Source: Candidatus Iainarchaeum sp.
GTDB lineage: Archaea > Iainarchaeota > Iainarchaeia > Iainarchaeales > JAAZKV01
NCBI GenBank assembly: GCA_028691435.1
Contig: JAQUZG010000002.1
Coordinates: 53,053-72,568 of the forward strand
Direction: 5' to 3'
DNA length: 19,516 nucleotides
Shown here: positions 15,881 through 19,516 of the stretch, piece by piece
How the letters are laid out: each line of letters begins with the position of its first letter
Numbering within the stretch: position 1 is the first letter of the stretch
The notes under the pieces: generated by a model
What the model was told of the DNA's origin: nothing
Database searches by the model: none
The model's input: only the letters and a program-made list of their open reading frames with translations
Position numbers and translations under genes: made by a program

Positions 15881-15908
15881 ATTTAAATAACTTTCCGTTC
15901 AAGAACTT
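15881..15908 (-). repeat. 28-bp direct repeat, copy B (gene end plus promoter)
   Basis: Identical over 28 bp to 16650-16677. On the minus strand it encodes VLERKVI-stop at the end of the DUF6498-like gene, then ATTTAAAT, a TATA box 20 nt before the ATG at 15860. It contains the inverted repeat GTTC-TT-GAAC. Confidence 0.9.
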
Positions 15909-16629
15909 CTTGATGATAAATATTATGAGATATAATATCAACAACAATCTTAAGTATCACAAAAATAAGAATTAAATAAAACTTATTAAAATTAAGAATA
16001 TTTTTAGAAATAACTCCAATTACAAAAATAATTAAAAAAACTAAAATTACTCTATGATAAGGGTTATACAGTAATTCCTTAAACTCAATTTTTTCTAAAC
16101 CATTTAAAAAATATTTATTAAAAGATATAAAATGATTAATAAAAAATAAAACAGCAACTAAAACAAAACTTAGAAAAAAATCAGCAAAATTTAATAAATT
16201 TAATAAATTTGAATTAATTGCAACATAAAACATATAAAAAGTAAATCCAAAATAATGCAAAATAAAGAAAAAAGCTAATACAAATTTTGAAAAAAAAGAA
16301 ACTTTAATAATTTGTTTTTTATCAATATTTTTTATAAATTTGCTATTAAAAAGTAAAATCTTTAAAATATTAAAAAATCCAATAATTAAAATTTGAGTCA
16401 AATAAACTAAAATAATAAAACTTATAGAAAAATTATTAATTAAAATTAAAAAAAACGAAATTAAATTAACAATAATCAATGAAATAAGACTTATATCAGA
16501 TTTAACCATATCAGATTTAATTTGTTTAAACAATTCTAAAAAAATAAAAATAAAAATACCAACCACGGCAAATACAAAAATTAAAAACAAAATATTTAAT
16601 AAATCAATTGTCATAAACAAACTAAACAT
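15883..16629 (-). CDS. DUF6498-like polytopic membrane protein
   Basis: 248 residues from the ATG at 16629, with about seven transmembrane segments. Blocks resemble the DUF6498 family as I know it: IIGFFNILK (82-90), FFILHYFGF (121-129) and NPYHRV (189-194) followed by a hydrophobic helix and K227-x3-D231-x3-H235. The function of that family is unknown. The last residues, VLERKVI, are identical to the C-terminus of UvrA because both ends are encoded by the same 28-bp repeat. A TTG at 16671 would give 14 more residues and overlap uvrA; the ATG with a TATA box 20 nt upstream is preferred. Strongly AT-rich, with the Ile/Phe/Leu/Asn bias of its neighbours. Confidence 0.7.
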   Translation of the reverse strand: MFSLFMTIDLLNILFLIFVFAVVGIFIFIFLELFKQIKSDMVKSDISLISLIIVNLISFFLILINNFSISFIILVYLTQILIIGFFNILKILLFNSKFIKNIDKKQIIKVSFFSKFVLAFFFILHYFGFTFYMFYVAINSNLLNLLNFADFFLSFVLVAVLFFINHFISFNKYFLNGLEKIEFKELLYNPYHRVILVFLIIFVIGVISKNILNFNKFYLILIFVILKIVVDIISHNIYHQEVLERKVI

Positions 16630-16649
16630 AATAAAGTAATTAAAAATTA

Positions 16650-16677
16650 ATTTAAATAACTTTCCGTTCAAGAACTT
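16650..16677 (-). repeat. 28-bp direct repeat, copy A (uvrA end plus promoter)
   Basis: On the minus strand it encodes the last codons of UvrA (VLERKVI-stop) and then ATTTAAAT, 20 nt before the ATG at 16629. It is identical to 15881-15908; the two copies are 769 bp apart start to start, enclosing exactly one gene. Confidence 0.9.
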
Positions 16678-19462
16678 TTTTCAAATATTTCCCAGTTTCA
16701 CTTTGTTTATTTTTTATAATTTCTTCAGGAGTGCCTTTTGCAATTATTTCTCCACCGCCTTCGCCACCTTCTGGTCCAAGGTCAATTATATAATCAGCAC
16801 ATTTGATTACATCAAGATTGTGTTCAATTACTACAATTGTATTTCCTTTATCTACCAAGATTTGAAGAACATCAATTAGTTTTTTTACATCGTGAAAATG
16901 TAAACCTGTTGTTGGTTCATCAAGTAAGTAAAGTGTTTTTCCAGTTGAACGTTTTGCAAGTTCTTTTGTTAATTTTATTCGTTGTGCTTCTCCACCAGAA
17001 AGAGTAGTTGAACTTTGGCCAAGTTTAATGTAACCTAAACCAACTGCATTTAATGTAATTAGTTTGTTTTTTATTGAAGGAACCGATTCAAAAATATTTA
17101 TTGCTTCTTCTACACTTAAATTTAAAATATCACTAATGTTTTTGTCTTTATAAGTTACTGTTAAAGTATCTTCATTGTATCTTTTTCCTTTACATTCTTC
17201 ACATTCTACATACACATCAGGCAAAAAATTCATTTCAATTTTTATTGTTCCATCACCTTTACATTTTTCACATCGTCCACCTTCTGTGTTAAATGAAAAT
17301 CTACCAATATCATAACCTCTTATTTTTGCTTCTTTTGTCATTGCAAATAAACTTCTTATTTCGTCAAATACTTTTATATAAGTTGCTGGATTACTCCTTG
17401 GAGTTCTTCCAATTGGTGATTGATCAATTACAATTACTTTGTCTGTTTCTCCATCAATTATAATTTCATCATGTTTTCCAATTTCTAATTCAGCTTCTAC
17501 TAAACCTAATTTTTTTACTAATCCTCCATAAATTATTGATTCAAGCAAAGTTGATTTACCAGATCCACTCACACCAGTTAAGCAAGTAAAAACTCCAAGA
17601 GGAATTTTAACATCAATGTTTTTTAGATTATTTTCTTTACACCCAGTAAAAGTTATTGACTCTTTACTTGTTCTTCTTGTTTTTGGAATTTTTATTTCTT
17701 CAAGACCCGCTAAATATTTTCCAGTTATTGAATCTTTATTTTTTTCAATTTCTTTTGGATTTCCAACGGCAACAATTTTTCCACCATGTACTCCAGCACC
17801 TGGTCCAATATCAACAACATAATCAGCTGATCTTATTGTATCTTCATCATGTTCTACAACGATTAAAGTATTTCCAATGTCTCTAAGTTTATGAAGTGTA
17901 GCAATTAATTTGTTATTATCTCTTTGATGAAGTCCAATTGATGGTTCATCCAACACATATAAAACACCAGTTAAATTTGAACCAATTTGAGTTGCAAGTC
18001 TTATTCTTTGTGCTTCTCCACCCGAAAGAGTTCCGGCAGTTCTTGATAAAGTCAAGTAACCTAAACCCACATCATTTAGAAAATTTAATCTAGCATTTAT
18101 TTCTTTTAAAATTAATTTTGCAATTTCTTTTTCTTTATCTGTTAAAGTTAAATTTTTAAAAAATTCTTGTGTTTTTAAGATTGATAAATCTGTTACATCA
18201 ACTATTGATTTATTAGCTATTTTAACTGAAAGCACTTTTTCTTTAAGTCTTTTTCCACCACAAATACTACATTTTTTTATTTTCATAAATTTTGATAACA
18301 TTTCTTTTCTATAATCAGATTCTGTTGATTCATAAAGTCTTTGTGATTGAGGAATTAGGCCTTCAAAACCATTTTCAAGATTCATTATGGCCCCATTACT
18401 CCAGTTTCCTTTAATTGGCGTAGTATCACCATACATTAAAACATCAAATTGTTTTTTTGTGAATTTTTCTAAAGGTGTAAATAAGTCAAACCCATGAACC
18501 TTTCCAACAAATTGTAATTGCTGTGCCCTCCAAGACAAATCCATTTTTCCATAAATCTTTATAGCTCCATCCATTATACTTTTTGTTTTATCAGGAATAA
18601 TTAAATCTGGATCAAATTCTGATTCTACACCTAACCCTTTACATTTTTCACAAGCACCAAAAGGAGAATTAAAAGAAAACATTCGTGGTTGTAATTCTTC
18701 AAATGATAACCCACAAATAGGACAAGTTAATTTTGAAGAATAAAGATGCTCTTTATTATTTTTATCTAAAATGATTACTAAACCATCAGCTTTTTTTAAT
18801 GCAATTTCTATTGCACTAGTTAATCGCTCTTTGTCTTTTGCATTTAATCTATCTACAACTATTTCAATATCATGTTGCCTATATCTTGATAAATCAAATT
18901 TTTCATCAGATTTATGAATATCTTTATTTACTCTAACTCTTGAAAATCCTTCTTTATTAATTTCAGCAAATAAATTTTCATAAGTTCCTTTTTTTTGTCT
19001 AATTATTGGAGCAAGAACAGTTATATCACCAGTCAAATCTTTACTAATTCTTTTACTAATCTGTAAAGGAGTTTGTGACTCAATTTTTGTTCCGTGTGTA
19101 GGACAATGAGGCACACCAATTCTAGCAAATAAAAGTCTAAGATAATCATAAATTTCTGTAATTGTTCCAACTGTTGAACGAGGATTGTTATTAGTTGATT
19201 TTTGTTCAATAGAAATAGCTGGAGAAAGTCCATCAATAGAATCAACATCAGGTTTATCCATCACACCAATAAATTGCCTTGCATAAGCACTCAAAGATTC
19301 AACATATCTTCGTTGACCTTCAGCATAAATTGTGTCAAAAGCTAAAGTAGATTTACCAGAACCCGACAATCCAGTAAAAACAATAAACTTTTCTCTTGGC
19401 AAGGTTAAATCAACATTTTTAAGATTATGAACTCTTGCCCCACGAATAACAATATCTTTCAT
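16652..19462 (-). CDS. uvrA: UvrA, excision nuclease damage-recognition ATPase
   Basis: 936 residues, full length. It scans DNA for lesions as a dimer and loads UvrB. It has two ABC ATPase halves. Walker A motifs are GLSGSGKS (31-38) and GVSGSGKS (630-637); ABC signatures are LSGGEAQR (479-486 and 821-828); Walker B is LDEP (504-507 and 847-850). The zinc modules are intact: C247-x2-C250 with C271-x2-C274, and C731-x2-C734 with C754-x2-C757. A CSICGGKR pair (398-401) is also present. The UvrB-binding region lies around 115-250. The C-terminal tail LERKVI lies beyond the usual end and is shared with the following membrane gene through the direct repeat. A TATA box ends 23 nt before the start. 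Confidence 0.98.
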   Translation of the reverse strand: MKDIVIRGARVHNLKNVDLTLPREKFIVFTGLSGSGKSTLAFDTIYAEGQRRYVESLSAYARQFIGVMDKPDVDSIDGLSPAISIEQKSTNNNPRSTVGTITEIYDYLRLLFARIGVPHCPTHGTKIESQTPLQISKRISKDLTGDITVLAPIIRQKKGTYENLFAEINKEGFSRVRVNKDIHKSDEKFDLSRYRQHDIEIVVDRLNAKDKERLTSAIEIALKKADGLVIILDKNNKEHLYSSKLTCPICGLSFEELQPRMFSFNSPFGACEKCKGLGVESEFDPDLIIPDKTKSIMDGAIKIYGKMDLSWRAQQLQFVGKVHGFDLFTPLEKFTKKQFDVLMYGDTTPIKGNWSNGAIMNLENGFEGLIPQSQRLYESTESDYRKEMLSKFMKIKKCSICGGKRLKEKVLSVKIANKSIVDVTDLSILKTQEFFKNLTLTDKEKEIAKLILKEINARLNFLNDVGLGYLTLSRTAGTLSGGEAQRIRLATQIGSNLTGVLYVLDEPSIGLHQRDNNKLIATLHKLRDIGNTLIVVEHDEDTIRSADYVVDIGPGAGVHGGKIVAVGNPKEIEKNKDSITGKYLAGLEEIKIPKTRRTSKESITFTGCKENNLKNIDVKIPLGVFTCLTGVSGSGKSTLLESIIYGGLVKKLGLVEAELEIGKHDEIIIDGETDKVIVIDQSPIGRTPRSNPATYIKVFDEIRSLFAMTKEAKIRGYDIGRFSFNTEGGRCEKCKGDGTIKIEMNFLPDVYVECEECKGKRYNEDTLTVTYKDKNISDILNLSVEEAINIFESVPSIKNKLITLNAVGLGYIKLGQSSTTLSGGEAQRIKLTKELAKRSTGKTLYLLDEPTTGLHFHDVKKLIDVLQILVDKGNTIVVIEHNLDVIKCADYIIDLGPEGGEGGGEIIAKGTPEEIIKNKQSETGKYLKKVLERKVI

Positions 19463-19485
19463 AAATTGAATTCTATTAAAAAGAG

Positions 19486-19493
19486 TTAATAAA
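19486..19493 (-). promoter_or_regulatory. TATA box for uvrA
   Basis: TTTATTAA on the minus strand, ending 23 nt before the ATG at 19462; no ribosome binding site is visible. Downstream of this point the window holds no other feature. Confidence 0.45.
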
Positions 19494-19516
19494 TATTAGC
19501 TATAGAGATTGCCGAT

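Noticed and set aside
15861..15947. A 29-residue N-terminal extension of the 203-residue membrane-anchored protein
   Set aside because: It would translate the 28-bp repeat and its TATA box and overlap the upstream gene; the ATG at 15860 has correct TATA spacing.
17616..17886. Plus-strand ORFs inside uvrA
   Set aside because: Antisense shadows of conserved UvrA coding sequence, with no ribosome site and no recognisable domain.
1..19516. CRISPR array, rRNA genes or a transposase gene
   Set aside because: No regularly spaced repeats, no rRNA-like sequence and no transposase or integrase coding region could be seen on either strand.

Overview
The window comes from a strikingly AT-rich archaeal genome, most likely a small DPANN-type lineage (Woesearchaeota, Pacearchaeota or similar; this is inference, no rRNA is present). 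The evidence is archaeal TATA boxes placed 20-25 nt before start codons, an archaeal-type AspRS with the non-discriminating residue signature, archaeal radical-SAM/HhH and OB-DHH proteins, and very short, densely packed genes of which several are lineage-specific membrane or secreted proteins. Two modes of initiation are visible. One set of genes has a TATA box 19-23 nt before the ATG and no ribosome binding site (leaderless). The other has a GGTGAT- or GATGAT-like site only 3-5 nt before the start.

Layout. 1-3076: a membrane-anchored phospholipase-D-type nuclease (minus), then on the plus strand a TatD-family nuclease, a coiled-coil membrane-anchored protein, a YkgJ-type CxxC protein with a TTG start, and a four-helix membrane protein. 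3137-4336: a radical-SAM putative DNA modification/repair protein with a C-terminal HhH. 4360-8318 (minus): a DHH/OB RecJ-like protein, then a two-gene operon of a processive family-2 glycosyltransferase and a secreted thioredoxin-like/Kazal protein. 8639-9541 (plus): an exported Asn/Gln/Met-rich protein ending in a strong hairpin plus T-tract. 9592-10893 (minus): aspS. 11109-19462 (minus): uvrB, uvrC, two membrane proteins and uvrA, interrupted by a plus-strand RelBE-like toxin-antitoxin pair.

How the genes work together. Nucleotide excision repair is complete as UvrA, UvrB and UvrC, unusual in archaea and generally regarded as acquired from bacteria. It sits with other nucleic-acid enzymes (TatD, PLD-type nuclease, DHH/RecJ-like, radical-SAM/HhH). 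UvrC is reduced: it has neither the four-cysteine [4Fe-4S] segment nor the C-terminal helix-hairpin-helix pair, although its catalytic residues remain. AspRS carries His and Pro at the two positions that mark non-discriminating enzymes, predicting that Asn-tRNA is made by transamidation.

The most unusual structure is a 28-bp perfect direct repeat flanking a DUF6498-like membrane gene just after uvrA. Each copy supplies the last codons (LERKVI) and stop of the upstream gene and a TATA box exactly 20 nt before the next ATG. The membrane gene therefore looks like a cassette that entered, or was duplicated, at the 3' end of uvrA while preserving both the gene end and the downstream promoter. A second dispersed repeat, GTGTCCTAAATTAAG, occurs three times in intergenic positions.
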